NCBI RefSeq assembly: GCF_020733705.1
Contig: NZ_JAJFZM010000016.1
Span: 62,001-126,000 of the forward strand
Direction: 5' to 3'
Source: Nocardia australiensis
Lineage (GTDB): Bacteria > Actinomycetota > Actinomycetes > Mycobacteriales > Mycobacteriaceae
Length of the DNA stretch: 64,000 nucleotides
This document shows positions 8,131 through 17,051 of the stretch, in pieces (the stretch's first letter is position 1; the number at the start of each line of letters is the position of its first letter). Both the position numbers and the translations under genes were made by a program. The notes below the pieces were generated by a model, which did no database searches, was not told where the DNA came from, and was given only the letters and a program-made list of their open reading frames with translations.

Positions 8131-8606
8131 CGGTTCGCTCCGGGTGGGCGAACACCGACACAGGCGCGGATCGCTTCCACGACAACCGTTCCCGGTGGCC
8201 GGAACGTGTCGCGGGGTGGTTCGATCCAGACTCGTAGCCCGGCGTGTCTATCGGTGGGTGATGGTAGCGCGATCTGCGCGCCGGATCGGGCGATGGTCAC
8301 GTTGAGCCGGAACAACTCTGAGAACAACGGGACTTCGTCGGGTAGGTCGGGTCGGACCAGGAATGTCCATCGTTGTGAGCGGGGGTGGGAGATGATCGGG
8401 CCGACCGCGTAGTGCCGGGTCTGCATGTGGACCTTGACCGCTTGACCGAGGATGGCGGGCGTGGTGATTGCGGATACGGTGTCGGCTCGCACCGTGATTC
8501 GGCCGAGTTCGGGTTCGATCGCGGCTGCCAGACCGCAGGTATGCCGGTAGAACCGGCATCGACTGGTGGGTGTATCACCGAGTGGATCCGATGTCAGCTC
8601 ACGCAT
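8127..8606 (-). CDS. Hypothetical protein, accessory operon
   Basis: 159 residues. Recognisable blocks are CRFYRHTCGLAAAIEPELGRITVRAD, GPIISHPRSQRWTFLVRPDLPDEVPLFSELFRLNVTIARSGAQIALPSPTD and WIEPPRDTFRPPGT. Soluble, no membrane segment. Proteins of this appearance are, from memory, common next to large HTH regulators in Nocardia and Streptomyces; the function is not known to me. The start overlaps the upstream small gene by 8 bases. The divergent regulator at 8992 is the probable controller. Confidence 0.7.
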   Translation of the reverse strand: MRELTSDPLGDTPTSRCRFYRHTCGLAAAIEPELGRITVRADTVSAITTPAILGQAVKVHMQTRHYAVGPIISHPRSQRWTFLVRPDLPDEVPLFSELFRLNVTIARSGAQIALPSPTDRHAGLRVWIEPPRDTFRPPGTVVVEAIRACVGVRPPGANR

Positions 8607-8826
8607 CGCTCACGCCCCGGTCCGGACCGGGTGTCGACACCCCGGAAGGTGTGATGGCACCCGGTGGCGGGGGACACTCCACCCCGCCGCCGGGGCGCAT
8701 TTGGGTCATCCACTCGTACATCGCGTCGAGGTATTCGGTGAGTACCGCGACCGGCATATCGCAGCAGACCGGGCTTGCCGGTCCCAGTAGTGGAACTCGT
8801 TGTGGCAGTGGATGGTTCAGCATCAT
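8599..8826 (-). CDS. Small hypothetical protein at the head of the accessory operon
   Basis: 75 residues from ATG 8826; ATG 8760 would give a shorter product beginning MPVAVLTEYLDAMYEWMTQM. The C-terminal half is rich in Pro and Gly and looks disordered. It overlaps the next gene by 8 bases and faces the HTH regulator across about 165 bases. No family recognised. The case for coding is its place in the overlapping set and the regular helix in the middle; the N-terminus is uncertain. Confidence 0.5.
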   Translation of the reverse strand: MMLNHPLPQRVPLLGPASPVCCDMPVAVLTEYLDAMYEWMTQMRPGGGVECPPPPGAITPSGVSTPGPDRGVSDA

Positions 8827-8991
8827 AGCCTCTCAAAGGCGGGAAGAAGGGTGCGCCCGGCCCCTGAGAAAACCGTCCTCGATGAGGGAAGCAGGAGAGT
8901 CCTCTCCGGGCGCATATTTAGATGACCACGGGTAGCGCCGGGCCAGTAGGGCTACGCTGTTTCCAAGCCATGGAACCTGATCTGAAAACAC

Positions 8992-10242
8992 ATGGGTGGG
9001 TGTGAATTGGACACGGCGGCGACACAATTGCTCGGGATGGAACCCGAACGCACCGGACGCACGCTCAGGCAGTTGCGGACTGACCGGGGGCTCAGCCTGC
9101 GCGAGCTGGCCGGCACCCTGTTCTGTGACTACTCCTGGCTCTGCAACATCGAGGCAGGCCGACGCTGGCCCAAAGATCGCAACTGGGCTGAGCAAGCCGA
9201 CCTGACTTTGCAGGCGAATGGCACGTTAGTGGCGGCGTGGGACGCTGACCAGCGTGAGCGCTCCCGGTTGGATGACACAGTGCGGATGCTCGAACAAGCA
9301 CGGCGCGATTCGGAATCCCTCCTTGTTGCGCCTGATGGCGCTCAGCTCGACCAGGTGCATGACGGAATCATCCACATCGCCAAGAACGCCCGGTTCGAGT
9401 CCTATGACCGGACACTGTCGCGGGCTACCGAGATCCGGGCCGAGCTGATGCGCCGAATCAAGTTGGGGGCGCACAGCGCGGATGAGATCCGAGACCTGTA
9501 CGTCGCGCTCGGTCGAGTGTGTGGAGTCCTCTCTTACCTGACATTGGACCTCGGGCAGGCAGACACCGCTCGTGTCCACGCTCAGGCGGCCTTCCAACTC
9601 GGCGATCGCGCCGACCACGATCAACTGCGGGCATGGGCAAGGGGCACTCAGGCTCTCGCGCTCCGATTTACCAAGGACTTTGAGCTGGCGGCGGCTGCCG
9701 CGACAGATGGGCTTAAGTACGTCGGCAGTTCCACCGGGACCACTGAACCGCGTCTGCTGTGCGGGCTAGCCGCGTCGGTCGCCAACCTCGGCGACTCGGC
9801 TAGAGCATTGGAACTTCTCGACGCCGCAGAGCGGGCGCGCGATGCCGCTAGCCGAGACGAAATCCCCGGCCTGTTCACGTTCTCGCCAGCGAAGCAGATC
9901 TACTACCGCGGCTTCTCGCTGATGTGGTCTGACGACAAGCGGACCCTAGTGAAGTCGGCGAAGGCGTCTGAGGACGCAATCGACGCATGGCAGGTGCAAC
10001 GGTCGCCAGGCGATGAGATGTTGAGTCAGATCTACCTAGCGACGGCGAAGGCACGTCTGGGTGATCTGGACGCGAGTATCGCAGCGGTGTCGCCGGTTCT
10101 GAACAACCCGATCAGCGCCCACTTTTCGTGGGTGCGGAAGCGGCTCAACCAGCTCGACGGCCTTCTCGACAAGCACTTCCCAGACTCAGCAGTCGCGGGT
10201 GAAATGCGGGGAACCCTGACGGCGTATATCCACGCGGCGTAG
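8992..10242 (+). CDS. XRE-type HTH regulator with TPR-like sensor region
   Basis: 416 residues. Residues 23-75 form an XRE helix-turn-helix (TLRQLRTDRGLSLRELAGTLFCDYSWLCNIEAGRRWP). The rest is a long all-helical region with repeated A-x-x-x-L-G spacing (AAFQLGDRADHDQLRAWARGTQALALR, LLDAAERARDAASRD, YLATAKARLGDLDASIA), as in TPR-containing actinobacterial regulators. A ten-codon upstream ORF (ATG 8970 to TGA 9005) overlaps the start, and TTG 9007 in frame is a possible alternative start. A TACGCT -10-like box lies at 8953-8958. It is divergent from the four-gene accessory operon and probably controls it. Confidence 0.85.
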   Translation: MGGCELDTAATQLLGMEPERTGRTLRQLRTDRGLSLRELAGTLFCDYSWLCNIEAGRRWPKDRNWAEQADLTLQANGTLVAAWDADQRERSRLDDTVRMLEQARRDSESLLVAPDGAQLDQVHDGIIHIAKNARFESYDRTLSRATEIRAELMRRIKLGAHSADEIRDLYVALGRVCGVLSYLTLDLGQADTARVHAQAAFQLGDRADHDQLRAWARGTQALALRFTKDFELAAAAATDGLKYVGSSTGTTEPRLLCGLAASVANLGDSARALELLDAAERARDAASRDEIPGLFTFSPAKQIYYRGFSLMWSDDKRTLVKSAKASEDAIDAWQVQRSPGDEMLSQIYLATAKARLGDLDASIAAVSPVLNNPISAHFSWVRKRLNQLDGLLDKHFPDSAVAGEMRGTLTAYIHAA

Positions 10243-10358
10243 CCCTCTGTCCACACGAGCACACATCCACAGCTGTGGTTCCGTCTGGTTCAGTCCTGGG
10301 GAAAACGGATCCGCGGACCGTGACGATGCCCGATTCCCACCAGTGACGGTGCGGCGGA

Positions 10359-12491
10359 TCAGGTAGGCGTCGCCAAGGCGAACGGCAGCACAGCAGGTGC
10401 GCCCGCCGCACGCAGCGCGCGGGCGGCGACGGTCATCGTCCATCCCGTGTCGGTTACGGCGTCCACCAAGAGGATCGGGCCGTCGACCGAACTCAGGTCG
10501 GGGATCAGCCATGAGTCGTGCAGGCCCGCGACCCGGTGGGCGGAATTGGCCGCGGAGACGGGTGGGCTGTCGGGGCGGATCTGTAATGTGCCGAGGTCGC
10601 GCAGGCGGCCGACCTCGGCGAGGCGGGCGGCGAGGGTCGCGGTCAGGACCGGGTAGCGGGCGGATTCCAACGCCAGTACCGAGGTCGGGCGGGTTGTCCA
10701 ATTCCAGTCGCGAAGTACCGCGACGCAGGCATCGAAAACCGCGTCCGGAACGGGATCGTCGGGAGCGTCGAGCAGGGCGCGCAACCGTTGACCCCAGCCG
10801 AGGTCGGTGAGCCTGCCGAGCACGCGCCCGGTTTCAGCGCCGGAGGTGATCTTGCCGGACAACGAGATTCCGAGTTTCGCCATACCCGTCGGCCATTGTT
10901 TGCGCGGCGCCAAGTCGAGGCCGGGACGATCGAGGCGGGCGCGGGTGGCGGCGAGCACCTGCCCGTCGACCGCGACGTCGGTGCGGATGCCGGTGCAGTT
11001 GTCGCACCGCCCGCAGCCGGGCGAATTACCATCCAGCGCGGGCAATCCGGGGTCGTCGAGCTGGCGGCGGAGGAATTGCATCCGGCAGCCGGTGGTGGAC
11101 TGGTAGTCGACCATCGCCTGCTGTTCGACCTCGCGGGCGGCGGCCAGGCGTTCATAGCGTTCGGTGTCATAGGTCCACTCCTGGCCGGTGGCGATCCAGC
11201 CGCCACGGACCCGACGCACCGCACCGTCCACGTCGAGCACCTTGAGCACCATCTCCAGCCGGGAGCGATTCAGCTCGACCAGCGGCTCGAGCGCCGCGGT
11301 CGACAGGGCCCTATCGAAGTCGAGTGCCGCCAGCACGGCGCTCACGATGTGTTCGCGTGGAAAGGCAACGGAGGCAAAGTAACTCCAGATCCTGGCATCC
11401 TCGGGGCCGGGTAACAGCAGCACCTCGGCCCGGTCGGTGCCGCGGCCCGCGCGACCGACCTGCTGGTAGTAGGCGATCGGGGAGGACGGCGCACCGATGT
11501 GCACCACGAAACCCAAATCGGGTTTGTCGAAACCCATGCCGAGAGCGGAGGTGGCGACGAGCGCCTTCACCTCGTTGTTCAACAGTGCGGTCTCGAGCGC
11601 TTCGCGTTCGGCCGTGTCGGTCTGCCCGGTATACGCGGCGACGTTGTGTCCGTGCGAATTCAGCACATCGGCGAGATCGTGGGCGGCGGCGACGGTGAGC
11701 GTGTAGATGATGCCAGAGCCGGGCAGAGTGCGGAGATGGCCATTGAGCCACGCCGTGCGTTCGACCGCGTCATCGAAGCGCACCACCGACAGATGCAGCG
11801 ACTCGCGATCCAGCGTCCCGCGCAACACCAGGGTGTCAGTGCCGATCTGCGTGGCGACATCGGTGACCACCCGATCGTTCGCCGTCGCGGTGGTGGCGAG
11901 CACCGGCACATCGGACCCGAGATCGGCGATCAACGTGCGGATCCGGCGATAATCGGGCCGGAAGTCGTGACCCCAGTCCGATACGCAATGTGCCTCGTCG
12001 ATCACGATGAGTCCTGCGTCGGCGGCGAGTTTCGGCAGCACCTGGTCGCGGAAGTCCGGGTTGTTCAGCCGCTCCGGGCTGACGAGCAAGACATCGACCG
12101 CGCCCGCCGCGACCCGATCGTGGATCTCATCCCACTCGGTGGCATTTCCCGAATTGATGGTCGCCGCAACAACTCCCGCGCGTTGCGCGGCGGCGACCTG
12201 GTTACGCATCAGCGCCAGCAGTGGCGACACGATCACCGTCGGTCCGCGACCGGCTCGGCGCAACAGCTTGGCCGCGATGAAATACACCGCCGACTTGCCC
12301 CAGCCGGTGCGCTGCACCACCAGTGCCCGGCGCCGCCGCACCACCAGTGCCTCTATCGCCGTCCACTGGTCCTCACGCAGCCGCGCCCGCGGGCCCGCGA
12401 GGTCGCCCAACAGTTCTTCCGCACGCTCCCGCAGGTCGGGTGCGGTGAGGTCGATCGCTTGACTGCCTGCCGCCGTGGTCATGGGCTCCAT
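10359..12491 (-). CDS. recQ: RecQ-family DNA helicase with phosphoribosyltransferase-like C-terminus
   Basis: 710 residues from ATG 12491 (ATG 12482 also possible). Helicase motifs: Walker A RTGWGKSAVYF, SPLLALMRNQV, DEAH box VIDEAHCVSDWGHDFRPDYR, TTATAN and VGRAGRG in motif VI. Then the RecQ zinc site with Cys in CRMQFLRR and PGCGRCDNC. After residue about 540 comes a region not found in E. coli RecQ: RPTSVLALESARYP, AARLAEVGRL, NSAHRVAGL and finally GPILLVDAVTDTGWTMTVAARALRAAGA, which has the form of a PRPP-binding loop of type I phosphoribosyltransferases. Family role: ATP-driven 3'-5' unwinding in recombination and repair. The tail's role is unknown. Confidence 0.9.
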   Translation of the reverse strand: MEPMTTAAGSQAIDLTAPDLRERAEELLGDLAGPRARLREDQWTAIEALVVRRRRALVVQRTGWGKSAVYFIAAKLLRRAGRGPTVIVSPLLALMRNQVAAAQRAGVVAATINSGNATEWDEIHDRVAAGAVDVLLVSPERLNNPDFRDQVLPKLAADAGLIVIDEAHCVSDWGHDFRPDYRRIRTLIADLGSDVPVLATTATANDRVVTDVATQIGTDTLVLRGTLDRESLHLSVVRFDDAVERTAWLNGHLRTLPGSGIIYTLTVAAAHDLADVLNSHGHNVAAYTGQTDTAEREALETALLNNEVKALVATSALGMGFDKPDLGFVVHIGAPSSPIAYYQQVGRAGRGTDRAEVLLLPGPEDARIWSYFASVAFPREHIVSAVLAALDFDRALSTAALEPLVELNRSRLEMVLKVLDVDGAVRRVRGGWIATGQEWTYDTERYERLAAAREVEQQAMVDYQSTTGCRMQFLRRQLDDPGLPALDGNSPGCGRCDNCTGIRTDVAVDGQVLAATRARLDRPGLDLAPRKQWPTGMAKLGISLSGKITSGAETGRVLGRLTDLGWGQRLRALLDAPDDPVPDAVFDACVAVLRDWNWTTRPTSVLALESARYPVLTATLAARLAEVGRLRDLGTLQIRPDSPPVSAANSAHRVAGLHDSWLIPDLSSVDGPILLVDAVTDTGWTMTVAARALRAAGAPAVLPFALATPT

Positions 12492-12658
12492 CGTGCCCGA
12501 TGACACCGACAGCGAATCGGGCCGCCGCGATCGGTGACAGCCACGCCACACCGAACTGTTCGGCGCCGGTTTCTCATAAAACGCGAAATCACCCCGGGCG
12601 ACGGCCAATATGGTGAGACCATTCCCTCGGTATCGCGGTACCGCGCAGGAGGCACATC

Positions 12659-13141
12659 ATGACAAGTAGCTATCCGCCACCGCCGGCATGGTCGCCGCCG
12701 GGCGCACAGTTCCGCACTGCGGGCTCCGGCTCGCGCACGCTTGTCGGCACGCTGATCGGCTTGGTGGTCACCCCGATCGGCATCGGGCTTGCCGCCAACG
12801 GCGCGCTGGACGCCAGGCAGTGGTTCATCATGGGCGACGCCGGCGCCCGATGGAGTTCGACCTCCCAAATGGTCGGCGGCGCGCTGTTGTTGTTCTTGGT
12901 CGCGACGCTGGCAGGTTATTCGCCCGCGGGCACGGTTATCGCGGGTCTGGTCTGGGGCCTCATTCCCGGTATCGCCCATATCACCTTTCCCGACGACACC
13001 TGGCGTTTCGTCGAAGACCTGCCGCGCATGTCGGACCAAATGCACCAGGCGTTGCACGCCTGGCTGATGAACGGCTTCGCCCTCGTCACCGGTTTGCTGC
13101 TGGTCGGCGCGGGTATCGCCGCTACCGTCCGGCGGCGCTGA
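12659..13141 (+). CDS. Small integral membrane protein, unknown function
   Basis: 160 residues with a strong AGGAGG at 12647-12652. A Pro-rich cytoplasmic start (SSYPPPPAWSPPGAQ) is followed by four hydrophobic segments: LVGTLIGLVVTPIGIGLAA, VGGALLLFLVATLAGY, AGTVIAGLVWGLIPGI and ALVTGLLLVGAGIAATV, ending in RRR. The short loop IPGIAHITFPDDTWRF is the only conserved-looking hydrophilic piece. The start region contains the inverted repeat CGGTA-N6-TACCG just upstream. Not recognised beyond a generic actinobacterial membrane protein. Confidence 0.75.
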   Translation: MTSSYPPPPAWSPPGAQFRTAGSGSRTLVGTLIGLVVTPIGIGLAANGALDARQWFIMGDAGARWSSTSQMVGGALLLFLVATLAGYSPAGTVIAGLVWGLIPGIAHITFPDDTWRFVEDLPRMSDQMHQALHAWLMNGFALVTGLLLVGAGIAATVRRR

Positions 13142-13168
13142 TACCCGCAGCCGCGCGGGGAGTGGGTA

Positions 13169-14392
13169 TCAGCCCTTGACGCAGAGCACCTGACGCAGGG
13201 TGGTGACGATGTCGACCAGATCCGCCTGAGCGGCGATAACCTCGTCGATATCCTTGTAGGCGGCCGGGATCTCGTCGACCACGCCGGCGTCCTTGCGGGA
13301 TTCGACGCCCTCGGTCTGCGCGATCAGGTCGGCCACGGTGAACTGCTTCTTCGCGGCGTTGCGGCTCATCCGGCGGCCCGCGCCGTGCGACGCGGACTGG
13401 AACGAGGCCGGATTTCCCTTGCCACGCACCACATATGAGCGGGTGCCCATCGAACCAGGGATCAGCGCGAGGTCGCCGGCCCCGGCACGCACCGCACCCT
13501 TACGGGTCACCAACATCGGCAGGTCGTCGATCATCTCCTCGGCGACATAGTTGTGGTGACACGAGATCGGCTGATCGAAATGCACGTCGCGCTCGGCGAA
13601 TTCGTCCCGCATCGCACGGCAGACCAGCGAAAGCATCACCGCGCGATTACGCGCGGCGTACTCCTGCGCCCAGTCCAGATCGTGTCGGTAGGCCGCCATT
13701 TCCGGTGTGTCTGCCAGGAATACGGCCAGATCGCGATCCGGCAGATCGGAGTTGTGCGGCAGTACTCGCGCCACCGCCATATGCCGTTCGGCGAGTTCCT
13801 TGCCGATATTCCGGCTCCCGGAATGCAGCAGAATCCATACCGAGTCGTGCTCGTCGAGGCACACCTCGATGAAGTGGTTTCCGCCGCCGAGTGATCCGAT
13901 CTGCTTGCGGGCCTTGGACTCCAGCGCCTGCACGCCCGTATCCAGCGTGCCGAACGCCGACCAGAACCGGTTCCAGCCGGTCTTGTGCCGTGCTAGATCC
14001 CCATGCGTCGCGGTGAACTGCGCGCCCAGCTTCACCACATCGACCGCATTCTTGTGCGCCTGAAACCCGACCGGTACCGCCGCCTCGATGCGCGAGCGCA
14101 GCGAATGCAGGCTATCGGGCAGATCGGCGGCGGTGAGATCGGTCTTCACGCTCTCCATCCCGCAACCTATATCCACCCCGACCGCGGCGGGCGCGACCGC
14201 GTCCCGCATCGCGATCACCGACCCGACCGTCGCGCCCTTGCCGAGGTGCACATCCGGCATCACGCGGACGCCGTGCACCCATGGCAACTGTGCGATATTC
14301 CGCAGTTGCCGCAACGCGGCCTGATCGACCTCGTGCTCATCGGCCCACATCAGTGTCTGCGCCCGGGTACCGCGCAGCTCGACGGGAAACAT
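13169..14392 (-). CDS. rtcB: RtcB-type RNA ligase
   Basis: 407 residues. All RtcB metal and guanylate site motifs are present: MPDVHLGKGATVGSVI, GVDIGCGM (metal-binding Asp and Cys), GSLGGGNHFIEV (His), LLHSGSRNIG (His), SCHHNYV, IPGSMGTRSYVV, and SASHGAGRRMSR, whose His receives GMP. The family joins RNA 2',3'-cyclic phosphate or 3'-phosphate ends to 5'-OH ends using GTP and Mn. No archease or RtcA gene is next to it; the downstream neighbour is a ribokinase. Length is usual for the shorter RtcB subgroup. Confidence 0.95.
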   Translation of the reverse strand: MFPVELRGTRAQTLMWADEHEVDQAALRQLRNIAQLPWVHGVRVMPDVHLGKGATVGSVIAMRDAVAPAAVGVDIGCGMESVKTDLTAADLPDSLHSLRSRIEAAVPVGFQAHKNAVDVVKLGAQFTATHGDLARHKTGWNRFWSAFGTLDTGVQALESKARKQIGSLGGGNHFIEVCLDEHDSVWILLHSGSRNIGKELAERHMAVARVLPHNSDLPDRDLAVFLADTPEMAAYRHDLDWAQEYAARNRAVMLSLVCRAMRDEFAERDVHFDQPISCHHNYVAEEMIDDLPMLVTRKGAVRAGAGDLALIPGSMGTRSYVVRGKGNPASFQSASHGAGRRMSRNAAKKQFTVADLIAQTEGVESRKDAGVVDEIPAAYKDIDEVIAAQADLVDIVTTLRQVLCVKG

Positions 14393-14638
14393 TGTGGAAC
14401 ATCCTTACCTCGATTGATTCGACCCCTTAACGCTAGATCCGCGGCCCAGCGACCGCACTGCGTTTTTCCGGCACCCAGAGCCCGCCGACACCGGCATCGC
14501 GTCGCGTCCTCGCCGGTCGTGACGGAGTGATCGCCATCGCCGACGGATGGGACGCCGACACCGACGATCCCAGCGAGCGCACGTGGCTGTGCATGGGATT
14601 CGGGCGCTCAACAGGTGAGCGGCACTCGGCCGATGAAC

Positions 14639-15520
14639 CTAGTCGCCGTGCTCGATGGCCGCCGTGATCTGTTCATGGGTGGGGATCGATGTGCTGGCAC
14701 CCAACCTGGTTGTGGCGAGTGCGCCCGCCGTGCTCGCCCAGGCCAACGCCTGTTCGGGGCCGCGATGCCAAGCGGTGGCGAGGGCGCCGGTGAAGGTGTC
14801 GCCCGCGCCGGTGGTGTCGACAACATCGACCTGTGGGCTCGGTTGCGATAGTTCCCGGCCGCCGGGGCCGCGATAGTGGGCGCCTGCCGCGCCGTGGGTG
14901 ACCACCAAATGGGCTACCGGGTCGAGGTCGTGGCCGAGGTCTTTCGCTTCGCCCGAGTTGACCACGGCCACGTCGACGTGCGCCCACAGGTCGGACGGAA
15001 GATGTTGTGCCGGAGACGGATTGAGCATGACGACGGTAGCGTTCGCGCTGGCATGGGTAACCGCCGCCGCGACAGCGCCGACCGGAATCTCCAACTGGCA
15101 CAGCAGAATATCGGCGGACGCGATGACGGCCAGGTCGTCATCGGTGAGCGCGGTCATGGTGGCGTTGGCCCCGCCGACGACGATGATGCTGTTCTCGCCA
15201 CTGGAATCGACGACGATCGCGGCGATTCCGCTCGGGCCCGTCACGGTGCGCAGCCGCCCGATGGCGACACCCGAATCGCGCAGCACGCCACGCAGTTCAC
15301 CGGCGAATACGTCGTCACCGACGGCGCCGAGGAATTCCACGCGCCCGCCGGCCCGTTGCGCGGCAATCGCCTGATTGGCGCCCTTTCCGCCCGGGACCAT
15401 GGTGAAACCGGTGCCGAGCACGGTTTCGCCGGGCTGCGGGCGGTGCTCGGTGGTGGTCACCAGGTCCATATTGATGCTGCCGAGCACGACGATGGTTGGC
15501 TTGCTGGGATCGGTGATCAC
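14639..15520 (-). CDS. rbsK: Ribokinase (PfkB family)
   Basis: 293 residues. N-terminal PfkB signature VPGGKGANQAIAAQRAGG after the typical first strand VVLGSINMDLV; the substrate lid is in the early strands. C-terminal signature VDTTGAGDTFTGALATAW contains the catalytic Asp and anion hole GAGD. The middle has LEIPVGAVAAAV and MLNPSPAQ as in ribokinases. It phosphorylates ribose at O5 using ATP. No ribose transporter is adjacent. About 240 bases separate it from the divergent proA. Confidence 0.92.
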   Translation of the reverse strand: MITDPSKPTIVVLGSINMDLVTTTEHRPQPGETVLGTGFTMVPGGKGANQAIAAQRAGGRVEFLGAVGDDVFAGELRGVLRDSGVAIGRLRTVTGPSGIAAIVVDSSGENSIIVVGGANATMTALTDDDLAVIASADILLCQLEIPVGAVAAAVTHASANATVVMLNPSPAQHLPSDLWAHVDVAVVNSGEAKDLGHDLDPVAHLVVTHGAAGAHYRGPGGRELSQPSPQVDVVDTTGAGDTFTGALATAWHRGPEQALAWASTAGALATTRLGASTSIPTHEQITAAIEHGD

Positions 15521-15747
15521 ACCTCGGACGGTAGCTCTGGCCCGCCGGATATCGTGGCAACTGGTGCCATCGCGGTGCCGGGCGCGGCGGCCGAATGAAT
15601 ATCGAGCCGCGGGAGTGATGTCCGGGTATCCGCTGCCGGTTCGGTGTCGGATGCGGTGCGGATGGCCTCGAATACACCGCCGCTGATGTCCCCTTTGACG
15701 GTGGCAGCGCCGCCCGAGCGGGTGGAACCGGTGCCGTATCGGGTGCG

Positions 15748-15753
15748 TAGGCT
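15748..15753 (+). promoter_or_regulatory. -10 box of a probable leaderless proA promoter
   Basis: TAGGCT lies seven bases before the proA ATG at 15761, the spacing expected when transcription starts on the ATG itself. There is no purine-rich ribosome binding site before this ATG, in keeping with a leaderless message. The same TAGGCT hexamer is found before two other genes in the window (20387 and 52849). Confidence 0.45.
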
Positions 15754-15760
15754 GTAACCC

Positions 15761-17026
15761 ATGACGTCAGGTGCGACGACCGAGCAAAATACCCGCGAGC
15801 TGGTACATGAGGCCGCGCGCAAGGCTCGCGTGGCGTCGCGGGTGCTGGCTCGGCTCACCACCGCCCGCAAGGACGCCGCGCTGCATGGCGCGGCCGATGC
15901 CCTGCTCGCCGCCGCGGACCGGGTGATCGACGCCAATGTCGAGGATCTGCTCGCGGCGAAGTCGGCCGGTGTCGAGGAGTCACTGCTCGACCGGTTGCGG
16001 CTGAACAAGCACCGGATCGACGGCATCGCCTCCGGGTTGCGTCAGGTGGCCGGTCTGCCGGACCCGATCGGAACCGTGGTGCGCGGCTCGACACTGCCCA
16101 ATGGGCTCGAGATCAAGCAGACCCGGGTCCCGCTCGGCGTGGTCGGCATGGTGTACGAGGCACGGCCGAATGTCACTGTCGACGCGTTCGGCCTGGCATT
16201 GAAATCCGGCAACGCCGTGCTGCTGCGCGGTTCGTCCTCGGCCGCGCATTCCAACGCCGCCCTGGTCGCGGTACTGCGGGAAGCGCTTGCCGCACAAGAC
16301 CTCCCGGAAGACGCCGTGCAACTGTTGCCGAGCGCCGACCGCTCCAGCGTGACCCACCTGATTCAGGCTCGCGGCCTGGTCGATGTGGTCATTCCGCGCG
16401 GCGGCGCCGGGCTGATCAATGCGGTCGTCCGCGACGCGACGGTGCCGACCATCGAGACCGGCACCGGCAACTGCCACGTCTACGTGCACACCGCCGCCGA
16501 CCTCGACATGGCCGAGAGCATCCTGATCAACGCCAAGACCCGCCGTCCGAGCGTGTGCAACGCGGCCGAGACGGTGCTCATCGACGACGCGATCGCCACC
16601 GTCGCGGTCCCACGCCTGATCGAGGCACTGCAACGGCACGGCGTCACGGTGCACGGCGACCTGCCCGGATTGGTACCGGCCGATGATAAGGATTGGGGCG
16701 AGGAGTACCTCACCCTCGATATCGCGCTGCGGGTGGTCGACGATCTCGACGCCGCCGTCGAGCACATCAATACCTGGGGCACCGGCCACACCGAGGCCAT
16801 CATTACCGGTGAGCTGGCCGCGGCGCGCGAATTCACCAGCCGGGTCGACGCGGCCGCTGTGCTGGTCAACGCGTCCACCGCGTTCACCGACGGCGAGCAG
16901 TTCGGCTTCGGTGCCGAGATCGGTATCTCCACGCAGAAACTGCACGCCCGCGGCCCGATGGCGTTGCCGGAATTGACCTCCACCAAATGGATCGTGTGGG
17001 GCGACGGCCAGGTTCGGCCGGTTTAG
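15761..17026 (+). CDS. proA: Gamma-glutamyl phosphate reductase
   Basis: 421 residues. Aldehyde-dehydrogenase-like fold with the ProA hallmarks: PLGVVGMVYEARPNVTVDAFGLALKSGNAVLLRGSS, HVYVHTAADLDMA, RRPSVCNAAETVLID with the catalytic Cys, and the C-terminal FGFGAEIGISTQKLHARGPM. It reduces gamma-glutamyl phosphate to glutamate semialdehyde with NADPH in proline biosynthesis. In mycobacteria it heads the same neighbour order, with the MoxR and VWA genes following. Its start is probably leaderless. Confidence 0.96.
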   Translation: MTSGATTEQNTRELVHEAARKARVASRVLARLTTARKDAALHGAADALLAAADRVIDANVEDLLAAKSAGVEESLLDRLRLNKHRIDGIASGLRQVAGLPDPIGTVVRGSTLPNGLEIKQTRVPLGVVGMVYEARPNVTVDAFGLALKSGNAVLLRGSSSAAHSNAALVAVLREALAAQDLPEDAVQLLPSADRSSVTHLIQARGLVDVVIPRGGAGLINAVVRDATVPTIETGTGNCHVYVHTAADLDMAESILINAKTRRPSVCNAAETVLIDDAIATVAVPRLIEALQRHGVTVHGDLPGLVPADDKDWGEEYLTLDIALRVVDDLDAAVEHINTWGTGHTEAIITGELAAAREFTSRVDAAAVLVNASTAFTDGEQFGFGAEIGISTQKLHARGPMALPELTSTKWIVWGDGQVRPV

Positions 17027-17051
17027 AACTTTGGTTAGGAAGGACTTCATA

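Noticed and set aside
14527..14660. Plus-strand frame reading GVIAIADGWDADTDDPSERTW near the rtcB-rbsK gap
   Set aside because: Looks protein-like for 30 residues but has no ribosome site, overlaps the rbsK end and ends in Arg-rich sequence; possibly a remnant, not supported well enough to list.
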